Below the pieces are notes generated by a model. It was not told where the DNA came from, searched no databases, and saw only the letters and a program-made list of their open reading frames with translations. A program made the translations under genes and the position numbers. Below are positions 35,993 through 48,011 of a DNA stretch of 64,000 nt, piece by piece. The stretch spans positions 19,263,804-19,327,803 of the forward strand of contig NC_089323.1 of assembly GCF_036669915.1 (NCBI RefSeq). Direction: 5' to 3'. Within the stretch, counting starts at the first letter, position 1. Each line of letters begins with the position of its first letter. The stretch comes from Pocillopora verrucosa (Eukaryota; Cnidaria; Anthozoa; Scleractinia; Pocilloporidae).

Positions 35993-36988
35993 TATTAACC
36001 TACAGTGCGTTATGTATCTGCTGTGTTCCAGACATTCAGACCTATGAGAGCACTAAAAGAGGAGTTACCGTTCTTGCTACTTTCCTGGTCTCTAACCCAT
36101 CCCCTTTGAGTCAATGGGGAGGGGAGGGGGAGCAGGACACCACAGGATTGAGCTCTAGGATAATGGATCATTCGACTCTGCCCTGCAAGGGTTAGCAGGT
36201 TGTGTTGCCTCTCTCGATCTTAAAAATTTTGCTCTCAAAACTGTCAAATGAAGTAAGGTGGGTTTAATATCCTTTAAGGGATAATGTTAAAATTCAACAA
36301 ATCGATCAGTATTAAGCAAGGTCTGACTGTATTTTTGTAACATAAACCTCTAAACTGATAATGTGAGAAAAACAAAACAAAATCTAATTTATTATATAAT
36401 ATAATTTATTCGCGTTATGTAGAGGTTTAAGATATGTTCCTTCTCAGCCTTGATCTTTGCCTGGTTAAAAAAAAAAAAAAATGGCAGAAATTTTATTGGT
36501 CAGCTCAGATGAATTTTGTTTCTTTGAATCAAACTTTTTCCAGATTTGTCAGCTGTCTTCTCTCCCCACTCCCCCATGGGGCGACCCTCGGGGTTTGAGC
36601 GAGGAGAAGGCTTACACTTCAGACCACAAAATAACACGTTGGACAGGAATTCGTCCCTTTTCGAAATCCTGTTCAACAGGTTTGGGCATCAGCTGGCTGT
36701 ATGTTCGAATGGAAAGATAGAGTATATGACTTGCAGTCAAATTAACAATTAATAATTATAATAATGGTTTGGACCATAGTGTGAAGCTCTAGTTAATTTG
36801 TATTGAAAATAATGGTTTACTTTTTTACTTAAAAAAAGTGTGTATAGTTTTGGCAGTTTAAAAACTGTACAGAGAACATACGCCTGAAAATATTTTTGGT
36901 TGTAGTGAGTTCTACATTAACTTTAAAATTGCTAAGATGTTGTATAATTGATTAATGCCGCTGTATTAATGATTTGCATTCGTTTTTG

Positions 36989-37125
36989 GGATCAATATCA
37001 GTATCTAGCCAACTGCCCACCTACCCCTCTCCTAACCCAACAATAGTCAATTGATGACAAGTTAGGGTTAATGTTGGGTTAGGGGAGGGGAAGGTGGGCA
37101 GTTGCCCAGATACTGATATTGATCC
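36989..37125. repeat. Palindromic element with ggatcaatatcagtatct ends
   Basis: ggatcaatatcagtatct at the left is matched by agatactgatattgatcc at the right, with inner arms actgcccacctacccctct / ggggaaggtgggcagt. About 137 bp, fold-back MITE-like element. Confidence 0.88.
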
Positions 37126-38158
37126 GGATTTTTTTCGCTGCTTTATATGTTGTAAGTCACTCATCCTAATGTTCGCCTTTTTCAACTGATACCTACTGCA
37201 AGACAAAAAATGAAAATACCGTTTGTATTTCAAAGAACTCTTACAACACTTAAAAATGGCGGTGCGTGTATTTTAGTTCCGCTTTTCATTTTGGTGTCAC
37301 ATTTTATGGTTTATCGTAAAGTCATCATTCTAAAGATATTTAGGTTTTGTTTCCTAGTTTTTTACCAAGCATATATTTTGTATGCACTCTTAATAGTTTG
37401 TCATTTAAATTGAGGGGCACATTATATCAAGGTAGATTCTACTCCTGCCCTCTTTGAAATTTGTATCTGCAACACCATGTCATCCAATCAGTGTAAATAA
37501 CAACTTGAATTTGTAATTGAGTGACTCCAAAATTTCCACGTGGCTTGAATTCTCATTATTAGAGTTAGTAACATGGGGATTCACCAGCGTTCGCGTGTTC
37601 GCTTTGAACGATGTCTTTTAGCAAAGGACGTGAATGTTCTATAGGTGTCGCAGGTATAAATTAAGTGTCACGTTTAAAAAAACAAATCGTTTAGTAGTTA
37701 CGCTTCTGAGCTTTAGCCTCAGAACTTTTGCAGAATTAAGACAACCGTTTATTTAAGTTGTCACGCAACGATTGTCACGCAGCGCTTCTCACAGTTGCAC
37801 TAAGAAGTGTAGCATGACAGTACAAGAATTCGTTGCTAGATTGTTTGGTTTTGCCAACGAAAGAGAATATATTATGTTACGTATTGAATTGTTGGCCGTT
37901 GTATAATTAAAAAGTTTGTAAATATTAGCATATATGTATGGACATAGCTTAAGAAATAATAGTTTGGATATATTTCGTCACTTGTACAGTCTCGGTGATT
38001 GTTGTTTAAATTCTAAAGAAAGTTGATGTTTAGCATTCCCTTGGAGGTGCCATTTCTATTCTTGGTGGTTTCAGATGATTGTCTGACTTTGAAGCAATCG
38101 TTGTGTTACTTTCACGAGTAGATTCCTTTGTAAATTAATCCAACTTTATTTCCTTCAC

Positions 38159-38335
38159 CTTAGCCCTTTGATTCCAAAGGGTGACTAGCATCAGATATTT
38201 CCTTACTATATCACCACTGAATCACCAACTAATTAAGGTGTAGATTGTTAATAAATTCTTTCTTGTGGCACCTTTGGAAATATATGAAGAACAGTAACGA
38301 GAATAAGCATAGCGACGTTAGGGTAGGAAAGGTTC
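38159..38335 (+). mobile_element. TTAACCCTTT-type repeat copy
   Basis: Begins ttagccctttgattcc, has gactagcatcagatatttcc, tcaccaactaa and ttgttaataaattct, and ends agggtaggaaaggttcaacc. Diverged copy of the family. Confidence 0.6.
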
Positions 38336-38736
38336 AACCATCGTTCTTTCTTTTTTGTGCTTGGTTAATTTCCTGTTTTTGTCACTGATAATATTTTACT
38401 AGAAATGACACAACGTTTGCCTTTTAGTCCAGACACTGTTGAATAGTTCCCAGTGTTTTAACATGGTGATTGCTCTCTCTATAATCAATTGTCGCTTTTT
38501 CGGATTTTTGTTTAGCGATAGTTTTAAGGCATGTTACTATGACAAAACTTTCAACGTTATGAATAGGTGTTGCATTGTAAGTGTTATATATGTGAATTGA
38601 AGCTACAGGCTTCCTAACCTTGTGATCTAGTGATAGTTGTTTTGTGAATAAAATTAGTTGAACATTGCACAGTTTCCCGCATGTTTATTGTACTCTTCTC
38701 CATAGAACAAACAAGATGAAAAGATACACTCGTTAG

Positions 38737-38940
38737 CCCTTTGACACCTCTTGAGTGACTTGCATCTCATTTTTCATTACAATATCACCCTGAAACAGTT
38801 TAGGTGACGAGAAAAAAGGAAATGATCACCGACTAAAGAAGCTCTTGATTGTGAATCAAATTCCTCTCGTTTGCATCTTAGGAAAATTATAGAGAACAGT
38901 ACGGAGAATATGCATACTGATGTCAGGGTGTGAAGGGTTA
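38737..38940 (+). mobile_element. TTAACCCTTT-type repeat copy
   Basis: Begins agccctttgacacctcttga and ends cagggtgtgaagggttaa, with aaggaaatgatcaccgacta and ggagaatatgcatactgatg inside. A well-preserved full-length copy of about 204 bp. Confidence 0.75.
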
Positions 38941-39485
38941 AGAACCTCCTTTAGATGCAGGCGACAACTTACAGGCCATACGCATTCAATGATTTTTTTC
39001 TTTCTGTTGTAGCATTTGTCAACCGCGATGCACCACGACTTTATTCAGTAGCGCCTGACGTTATTTCTGTACAGAAAAGTAAAAAAAAGCGTGAATGTAC
39101 TATCACAGTTTTATTGAGGATAGTGTACAAACATATGTCATAATTTTTTTTTTTAGCTAATTACAATTTGTACTCCACGGTTCTTTCGTTTCTCATGATT
39201 ATTGTAGAGTGTCAAACGAATTCTATCTTACCTCGGTTAACGTATATTAGAGATCGACACACAAAGAACAACCAGTAGTTCATTAATCTATCACATAATT
39301 TTACTTATGTACAGCATGAGTGATATTACATCGTGAAACAGTTAAGACTTTGTTGCCGCTCTGAGAAAATCCTTGGCCTCGATTAGGCTAGCTCGCAGCT
39401 TGTAACCAATCAAACATAATACATCTTATAGCTTAAAATCCTAAGTAATTACTTGATTTAAAGAGCTTTTTTTTATTGCGTCTTT

Positions 39486-39691
39486 TAACCCTCTGCACCC
39501 TGAGAGTGACGAGCAAGCAATCTTTCCTTACAGCAATACTACTGAATCATTCGTTAATATCATGAGAATAAAGAAAATGATCGCCAACCGAAGAACCTTT
39601 GATTGTTGAACAATTCTCCCCACCAGTGCAAGAGCAAATGTGCAGAGAATAGTATGGAGAATATGGATACTGATGTTAGGGTGGAAAGGGT
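39486..39691 (+). mobile_element. TTAACCCTTT-type repeat copy
   Basis: Starts ttaaccctctgcaccctgag and ends gttagggtggaaagggttaa, so both inverted ends are clear. Internal agaaaatgatcgccaacc and tatggagaatatggatactg match the other copies. Confidence 0.78.
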
Positions 39692-40924
39692 TAAATGCGC
39701 GTAAATGAAAACGCTGGCGATTAAGCAAATGTTTGATTAGTTAGAGTGGAAGAGCAAGCTTGCGGTCAAAGTAACGTGAAACTCGATCAAGGTCAGTCTA
39801 CTTGAATTATTACGCCTAAGTTGAAAACTATGTACAGTTATGATAATCTATTTACAGTTCTTTGATTTGTCTTTACAGCTGGCTTACTAATAGCTAAAGG
39901 CAATTTGTATGACTTCTATTTGCTCGCGTTATTTTTGATTAACTTTTAAATCAGTGTTGATAGTATTAACAAATGAAGTACTTAAGAGGCTCTTAGGTAC
40001 TAATACTCCTGTCACATTTTTAAACATGATATTTGATTGTATGATTTGTTGTTCGTTTTATGCGTTTGTTTGTTTGTTGATTTTGTTGTTGTTGTTTTTT
40101 TTTTGGTTTGCTTTATTTTTTTCTTTTTGGTTGCATTTACTCATGGCTTTTGATATCACCCGTTATCCTGATTACAAACAGACTTTCAAAGGGCCATAAA
40201 TTTCATTTCGCGTCTTGGGCTTTATGAATTAAGAGAGTTAGTTAGTCAGTAAGTTAGTTAGTAAGTCGCCGGATCAGCCAATAAGGAATCAGTTGGACTT
40301 GGTCCTTTTGATAGTTTAGTCTGTCAATCAGTTAGCTTCCCTACGACAGATACTTTTCCGTTGTTTCAGCTCCATTTCTACTCGATTATTTCCGATTGTT
40401 GGCCTTAACTAAGTTTCTTTTTTTCTGTCTTGTTTTTTTCGTCTGTATGTCTTTGTCCATCAGTTAGGTGTTTTCTAATTGAACACTGATTTATATCTGA
40501 CTCCCTGAGCCTGTATTTTGAAATTTATCTACCTGACTTACATCAAAGTTTACAAAATCGTTGTCTAATGTTTCTCTCTCAAAATCAAAGTCGAATTTCT
40601 AGGTTAAATTATCATGATGAAAACGTGTTTACAACTTACTTGATCTGATTTTAATCAAGTGGTAATGATTCGCTTCGTTACTTGATACTTGATGCGGTGA
40701 ATTGTTTTGCCGTCAAATTGTCGAATATTTGATTATTAGACAAATTAGAGACTTCAAAGTCAAGAGTGTGCGAGTGTCATCTTGGCTATATTTTATCAGA
40801 TAGTCTTCAGACAGTCCAAGTTTACCGTGTCAGTTGATCAGTTCCGAAATCTACTTACAATCGACAGTCATATTAGACAACATTAGTTGTTCAGTTGGTC
40901 AGAGAGCCTGCCTGTTTGTCTGTC

Positions 40925-41165
40925 TTTTGTCTGTCTATCGGTGAATCTATCTGTCTGCTTTTCGTCTGTCTATCGGTGAATCTGTCTGTCTGCTTTTCGT
41001 CTGTCTATCGGTGAATCTGTCTTTCCACTTTTCGTCTGTCTATCGGTTAATCTGTCTGTCTGCTTTTCGTCTGTCTATCGGTGAATCTGTCTGTCTGCTT
41101 TTCGTCTGTCTATCGGTAAATCTGTCTGTCTGCTTTTCGTCTGTCTATCGGTGAATCTGTCTATC
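40925..41165 (+). repeat. 35-bp tandem repeat, about 7 copies
   Basis: The unit tctgtctatcggtgaatctg + tctgtctgcttttcg (35 bases) is repeated about seven times with few changes (ggtgaat, ggttaat, ggtaaat). It is a higher-order minisatellite inside the GTCN tract. Confidence 0.85.
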
Positions 41166-43340
41166 CGTCTACCCGTCTGTCCGACGGTTCCTCTGTCATT
41201 GTATCGACTGTCAGCTGGCCTCTTTGTTTCATATGTTTAGTAGGCTCTCTGTTTAACAAACTCAAATCACATTGTTATGTTGCTATTTAAGCCTTTGCCT
41301 TCCGACATTTCCAAGTTTGGTTGGTCAGATAGCTTATTGGCCGATTAGTCGTTCCGTCCACCAGTCAGTCAGTCAGTCAGTCAGCCAGCCTTACAGACGC
41401 TCACTCTGTCAGTTATTCAATAAGTCAGCCAGCCAGCCGGTTAGTCCGTCCGTTGGTTAATTAGTCAGACAGTCAGTTAGTCAGTCAGACAGTCTGTCAG
41501 TCAGTCAGTATTTTAATCAGTCGGTTATTGAAATCGTTCTGAACAGTGATCTAGTCCGTTATTCAATCAATTACTCAGAAAGTCTGTCAGTCAATCAGTC
41601 ATCTACCCACTCAGTCAGTCAGTCAGTCACTCCCTCACTCAGCCGGTAAGTCAATCAGCCAATCAGTCAGTAGAGTAGGCAAGTGCTGTGAGTCAGTAAA
41701 TCCTTCAGCGAATCAGTCATACAGCTAGTTAAAATATAGTAATTTGATCGGTAAAAAAGCAGTAAGTCGGCCACTTGATCACCTACAACAACAATCGCTA
41801 AAATATTCACACAATAGGTGCTTTAATCCTAGAAATTATAACATTTTCTCTTTCATTAGCAATTTAGTCATCATTAATCCACAAAGGTAACAAAGCATGC
41901 ATGTTTGTCGCTCTTTGTCCTAAATACATACGCGCTGTCGTAAAATGTTAGACAAGCTCGCTCTTACAAATTTACGACTACTTTATAGCCATACGATATT
42001 AACCTTGTTCGGTTTCAGTCACAGAAAAAAGGTCATGCAATGACCTTATGAAAACTCTCGAACACTTTAGACATAAATCGAAAATATTTCAATCGTCATT
42101 TTTCAGAGGCCTTTTGACCAATTAAATTCGTCTTTGAATCAGTTTGCGTCTTCAACCCTCTCTAGCAGTCAGTCCGTTAATCATCAGCCCGGCCAGTGAA
42201 TTAACAATTTTAGAACTAATAAGTCTGATTATGCAGTCTCATATTGAGACAGTCTGTCCTGAGTCTCTCTAAATCAATTAGTCAGTGTGTTAGTCAATGA
42301 GTCCGTAAGGCAGATAGTCAGTCGACGTTCGTTTGTCATTCCGTCAGTTTTTCAGTTTGTCAATCCTTCTCTCGGTCTGTTGGTTTGTCCATAAGTAACA
42401 ATGTCCTTGAATTCGACAGTGATTTTGTCTGTATACCCGTCCGTCAATCAGTCAGTGAGTTCGTAAGGCCTCTTCGCCGTCAGTTCGTTAATACGTTAGT
42501 CAGTCAGTCCTTCTCCATGTCAGTCCGTAAGTTCATCAGTCTATCTCCCCTTAAGTTTATCAGTCCTTAAGTTCGTCATTCCTTCTCTCTATTATGCCGT
42601 CAGTCTATTTCTCCTTCAGTCTGTCAGTTCGTTAGTCCGTCAGTTCGTTAGTCCGTCAGCCCGTCAGTCCGTCAGTCCGTCAGTCCGTGGGTCCATGGGT
42701 CTGTCAGTCCGTCGGTGTGTCAGTCCGTTGGTCCTTCTCTCCATCAGTCCGTCATTCCATCAGATAAGCGATCAGTCAGTTTACAGTTAGTGTGCTAGTA
42801 ACAGCGGTTTTGTACCAGTCACATGTAAGACAGAGTTTGTTGGATAAGCTAATCCCTCAGCATGAAACTAAAACATGGCTTATATATTACTCATAGTTCC
42901 TCTGCATGCTTTGATGAACAGTTATACCAGCAATTTATAACTGCAGTCGTCGGTTTTTTCATCCAAAGCGAAGATTTTGCGAAAATTCTGTCAGTTTCTT
43001 GTGTAACAAACGTCAAGAACAAAGCTATTTTGTCGTCAGTTGTCTACTTATTGTCTGTCGTCGTCTTTGCCAGTTTGTGATAGCTGCCGGTATGTTTGTG
43101 ACTTCCCCTATCCGTTTGTTTCTCGTATGTCATGTGCACTATCTAACCTACTAGGTGATTTACGTCTTTGTTTTTCAGCCTGTTAAGAAGTATTTTGAAT
43201 TAACGATCTACTGCTCCGAGTTGATCAGTTGATACGATGCTTATAACATGTCATCTGTTTACTCACATGATTACTCAGTTTCTTGTATTTGTAAATTCAG
43301 CTTGCTTTGATGTACGTCATGTTTCGTAGTTCATAGAGAA

Positions 43341-43606
43341 ATTTTCAGTTGATTTTCGAAAGCAATCCGGAAATGTACTGGTTTTGCTTTATTCTGCTCT
43401 GTGATTGGTCCGGAAAACTCGCGCCGCTCTTTCAGCCAATCACATACAAAAATAACCACGACTTGGTCGCCTGCGTTTTCCTGCGCTTTATGACGGTTTT
43501 TTTTTTAATTTGAGTTCTCATTGGATCTTCAATGTATTTCCTTCCTTCTGATTGGCTGTTGAAATTACTTTGGTTTTGGTTTTACGACACTCAATCGAAA
43601 AGCGCT
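43341..43606 (+). mobile_element. CCAAT-rich MITE-like repeat inside the GTCN tract
   Basis: Bounded by ttttcagttgattttcgaaa and acgacactcaatcgaaaag. Carries ctctgtgattggtcc, cagccaatcac and tctgattggctg, as in the copies at 1709-1948 and 31966-32170. Its presence shows that the tract predates this insertion. Confidence 0.65.
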
Positions 43607-44410
43607 CTTAGGTGTGCAGGGTGTTAGGAAAATGAATGTAGTTCTCCATTAAATCAGTCGGTCATAACGCGGAAGTCCTTCTGTCAGTTAAAAGGGAGTC
43701 AGTCAACCATCATGTTATTAAATCGTCGTTCTAAATTAATTTCTTTCAGTCAACAAAGTGGCAAGTCATTTAGCGATAAAAGTAATCAACGAGAATTCAA
43801 TAAACAGGCTAATTGTTCGTTCTGTTTGCCATAGGATCGGTCATTCACCAGGTCATAGAGTCAGCTAAATTCAACTAGTTCGCTTTTTTTAAAGTTGGTC
43901 GTTAACTCATGAATGAGACAGACAGTCTGTAAGTCAATGCGCTGGATAAGAATCTCACTACGCAGTAATTCAGTCGGTCAGTCCATCGATGAGTGTGTCA
44001 GTTAGTCAGTAAGCCAGCCTATTATCTGATTGATGGTTGTTATTTGAGTTTTCCGTCATAAGCTTGTTAGTCATTCAGTAATTGAGCCAGTAATTTGATT
44101 TTATCAGCCTGTCAATAATTTGGTTGAGTAATTATTCTGCTCTCAAAATGATCAGTCAAGTTGTATGTGCCTGTCGGTTGATTAGTCAGTATAGTTAGTT
44201 ATTCAGGCAGTCAGTCAGTCGTTTCATGCATCTCTGTGTTTGTTTGTCTGTCAGAGAGTGAGTTAGCGAGTTAGTGGTTTAGTGAGTCATTCGTTCAGTC
44301 AGTTAGTCAGTCAGTCAGTCAGTCAGTCATTCAGTTAGTTACCCGTGCCGCGCGTCCTCCTGTTTATCTGTCTGTAGGTGAGTCAGTCAGTTAGTTAATC
44401 AGTGATTGTA

Positions 44411-44600
44411 AAGAGTTTCAAAGCTGACGTTTCGAGCGTTAGTTTTTCTTCTTTCGCTCTGACAAAGGGCTAACGTTCGAAACGTCAGCTTTAAAACTCT
44501 TTACGGTGACCAATTTACATTCATGAGCAACTCAGTTGATAAATCCAAATTATATCATTATACTCCCCCACCGACACAGCACCACGGTATCTTTTGAAAA
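44411..44600 (+). mobile_element. Hairpin-headed copy of the 'caactcagttgat' repeat
   Basis: 44411-44502 folds back: aaagagtttcaaagctgacg on the left against cgtcagctttaaaactcttt on the right. It is followed by ggtgaccaatttacattc, caactcagttgataaatcc and ctcccccaccgacacagcac. This is the fullest copy of the family in the window. Confidence 0.75.
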
Positions 44601-46500
44601 CTTGCTCCCTTCTTTCAGTGAGTTAGTTAGTCTGTATGTCCACCAGTCAGTTTGTGAGTCCTTAAGTCAGCAAGTTAGTCCGGGTGAAGGAGACAGTCAG
44701 TGAGAACTGAATCAGTCACCAATTAATTATGTTAACTGGCTGATTGTTAGGTCAGTTCATTTAGTCGCCGAGTCGATCAAACACGTCAGCATGTTCATTA
44801 ATTAAGTCATTCGGTCGTTTCGTCACTCCATTATGTAGTCATTCCACCATTCAATCAAGTCGTCATTCTGTTATTCTATCATTCCGTCATTCAAAACTAC
44901 TATTATAGCGTCATTCAGTTATTCAGTAATTCAGCCAGTCTGTCGCTCACTTACTACCTCACACAGTCATTTAATCATTCAGTCATTCCGTCATTCAGCC
45001 AATCAGTAAGTCAATTGGCTTAAGTTAGTCAGTTATCTACCTATTTTGTTAGATAGTCAGAATTTACCATCAGTTTCCTAAGTCAGTCATAGCTGTTGAT
45101 GTCATAAACTAGACAGTTATTTAGCTGATTACTCAGATACTGCTACGTTGATCATTCACCGCCGGTTTGTCAGGTGTTACACGTGTCTTTTCAGAACAGT
45201 TGTTTTTCTTAACAACTCATGTTTAGGCAAAGAGTATGAATAGTTGAGAATGAAATGTCTTTCAAAACGTTTTTATTCTCAGTAATAAAATTCGAAAAAA
45301 CTATACTAGTGAATGATATAAAGTATGTAAGTTGATAACTGCGTAAGGCTGTTTTCTTCTGTTTTGGATGCTTTTTTTGTCTGTTTTTAGTTCCACAAAA
45401 TGTTACAAATGCCTGTCAGTTCAAGCCGTTGTAGTCTGTATATATCTTTCTGTTGTTCTTTCAGTTCCTAAGTGTTTTTCTGGCAATTCTTGATAGACTT
45501 GCCTCAATCTGTCCCATTTCTGTAAGTTAGTAACTCTCTGTGTTTCTGTCTTTGTTATTGTCTTTGTCTGTTTTTTTTGTCTGTTTGTTTGTTTATCTGT
45601 TTGCCTTTGTTTGTTTGTCTCTGTTTCTGTCAGTCTGTTAGTCGGTCTGTCGATCCGTCGGTTGGTCGGTCGGTCTGTTAGTCCGTCGGTCTGTCTGTCC
45701 GTCGGTCTGTCAGTCCGTCGGTCTGTCGGTCTGTAAGTCTGTCAGTCTGTTGGTCGGACAGTCTATCCGAGTGACTGTTTGTGGGTTGGTTGGTTGTTTT
45801 TTTTTTTGTCTATTCGCCTGTATGTTGTCCGTTGGGCAGTTGTAACAATTCGTGCAGTTTCTAAGTGGCGTTCGATAAGGCAGCGTTTGTCCATTTACTT
45901 GATAGTTAGTTTCAATTTTGTTGAACCAACAGATAACAAATGCATAAGATCAGGAGGAATTTCGTAGAATCACTAACTTAGCTATAAAGTCAATTCAAAT
46001 GTCGTCTTACTGTCAGTACAGTGAGCAGCAGTACAGTGGCATTACGTAAGTGCAAAGTTGTCCATAATGTATAATATAATATTGTCGCTGTAGGTAACCG
46101 GTCTGACGGTTAACTTCTATCTAAGTCTCTCTTTCTCTCTGCCTTTCTGTGTGTCTGTCTGTCGGTTTGTCGGACGGTCAGTCTGAACAATTACGTTGTT
46201 TTCTGATAAGGCAGTGAAAGTGAAGAGGTGAACGCTGAGTCAGTTAGTCAGTCAGTTTCTAGTCTAGAGACGTATCACTCAGTTGGTCATCTTAACGTCA
46301 ATCTGTTAGTCTGTATCTCGGGTGGCGCATTATCGACATAACGAAAAGTCAGTTGACAGCCAGTCTGCCGACCAACCAGTCCGCCAGTTCAGAAAGTCAG
46401 TCAGACAGTGTGCGTCAGACAGTTCGACAGTTAGTCAGACAGTCGGTCAATCAGTCGGTCAGACAGCCATTCAGATGTTTCTTATATTATTGCTTATAAT

Positions 46501-48011
46501 TAAAAGTTAATCCGTCAATCGTCGGCTTATAATCCGGACTATTCCTCGTTACACAGTCGATTTACAGTTTGGCGATAACTCAAGTCTGTAAGCAACCGCG
46601 GGTGGTAAGTCATATATTGTCACCGTTAGTCTCCCTGTTAGGTTGTCAGTCGGGTCTGATGTCACTTATTTTTATGCGCTAATCGTGCGGTAAATGTGAT
46701 TTTGCATGTCTGTTAATTGCTTACATGGCACAATCACGACAGTTAGTCCATCTTAAAAATAATTGATTTAAGAATGAATATTCTATGTTGTCGACCACTG
46801 TTAGAGTATTGATGTCGTCATCTGCCATCGATATTATTTTAGAAAAAATAAAGAAATTTTGGTAATTCCTAACGGAAAAGCCATCAAGGAAAACAAGAAA
46901 AACTGATTAATTTTGCCATCTACATGTGGCTATTTACAAAACTACTTGTTTCATTGTCAAAAATATTACTGAAATATCTTACCTTACTTGTCTTACCTCA
47001 AGGTAAATACGTATTGTCTGCTGAAAATAAGTCTTAGAATGTGGATTAAAATCTTACTATGGATGAGTAAGGTAGAAATAACTGAAGGTTAAAAATTCCA
47101 CATAATAATATATAAATGATTATCATTAAACTCGATATTACCGAAAAAAAGTTATTGTTCTACAAAACCGCCAATTTTACAGCGCATCTATTTCGCCCGA
47201 GTCGTGGAGCTTAGGAAGAATCATCCATTTGAGTGAATCATACGGAATGGGTAATAAAAATGGTTTGTACAACCGATGATATGTACTGAAAAATATATAC
47301 ATGAACATTATATACACTAAAAATGACTATTCATTTAAGATTTTTTGATATAAAATGGATCAGTTTTTTTCCTTTTCCATGACTTTGCAAATAAATAGCG
47401 AGAAATGTTCACCGAATCTTACTTCAAGCTCGTTAGTAGATGGTGGACCATGTGGAAATATACTTTTCATCGAAGAACCGTTTGCTTCGAAGCCCCCCCG
47501 CGATGCAATCAAGTTTTTAGCATGGCTAAAACTTTTAGTCTGGAAATGGGAAAAATTCTGTCAAATGATAAAACTACTGGAACTTTTTACATCAGCTGGG
47601 AACATTCAGCTGAGCGAACAACAGAATCTCTCTCCTGATGTATCCGTGGTCGAATCAAACGCAAGAGCATACTGATATTTTTGAGGGTTTATAAACGAAA
47701 TAATTTCCTGAATCTAAAAGTGGGAAAACTATTTTAGCGCTGGCTAAGCTACAGGTGAGATCTAATCAATGCGCTTCCCCTTCAATTGACCACCGAAAAT
47801 TTCCCTCAGCTGGAAGCCCAATACAGTCAAAAAAACAGGCACTGTTCTCAGTTTATCCCTATTTTGAACACGAAATGTTCCCGAACGTTTCCGATCTTTT
47901 TCCGAACTATACGTTACGGAGGTACTCTAGTGAGAGGGAGCGAAAGACCAAGATTCTCATGACAAATTCGACCAGTACTTGTTCCCTTGACTGCAAAATT
48001 TTTGCATGATC
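46501..48011. other. Intergenic, no gene recognised
   Basis: AT-rich DNA between the GTCN tract and the otopetrin stop codon. Open frames at 47355-47675 and 47755-48009 (plus) show no recognisable domain. Confidence 0.5.

Larger units (their letters stand above)
35993..38652 (+). other. Presumed 3' UTR and flank of the LDL receptor gene
   Basis: No coding signal after the stop at 35992. A poly-A run at about 36469-36481, a palindromic repeat at 36989-37125 and one TTAACCCTTT copy at 38159-38335 are present. The best polyadenylation signal seen is AATAAA at 38647-38652. A shorter UTR ending earlier cannot be excluded. Confidence 0.35.
40228..46500 (+). repeat. 6.3-kb degenerate GTCN (CAGT)n tract
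   Basis: The triplet GTC recurs about every four bases over long stretches (for example 41360-41680, 42290-42770, 44170-44340, 45620-45760, 46340-46480), nearly always on the plus strand. Units drift between gtca, gtct, gtcc and gtcg. The period-4 stretches alternate with ordinary AT-rich DNA and are broken by at least two other repeats (43341-43606 and 44411-44600). Serine/valine/glutamine-rich open frames inside it (41272-41460, 42385-42570, 46322-46510) are a by-product of the repeat. No gene is recognised. Confidence 0.8.

Noticed and set aside
40900-41170. CRISPR-like array of 35-bp repeats
   Set aside because: The repeats are directly tandem without unique spacers, and the genome is that of an animal.
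41272-46510. Ser/Val/Gln-rich open frames in the GTCN tract (for example 41272-41460, 46322-46510)
   Set aside because: They are direct translations of the period-4 repeat and stop shortly. No evidence of a gene.
47355-47675. 106-codon plus-strand frame upstream of the otopetrin stop
   Set aside because: No recognised domain, and two overlapping frames of similar length exist there, which argues for chance.
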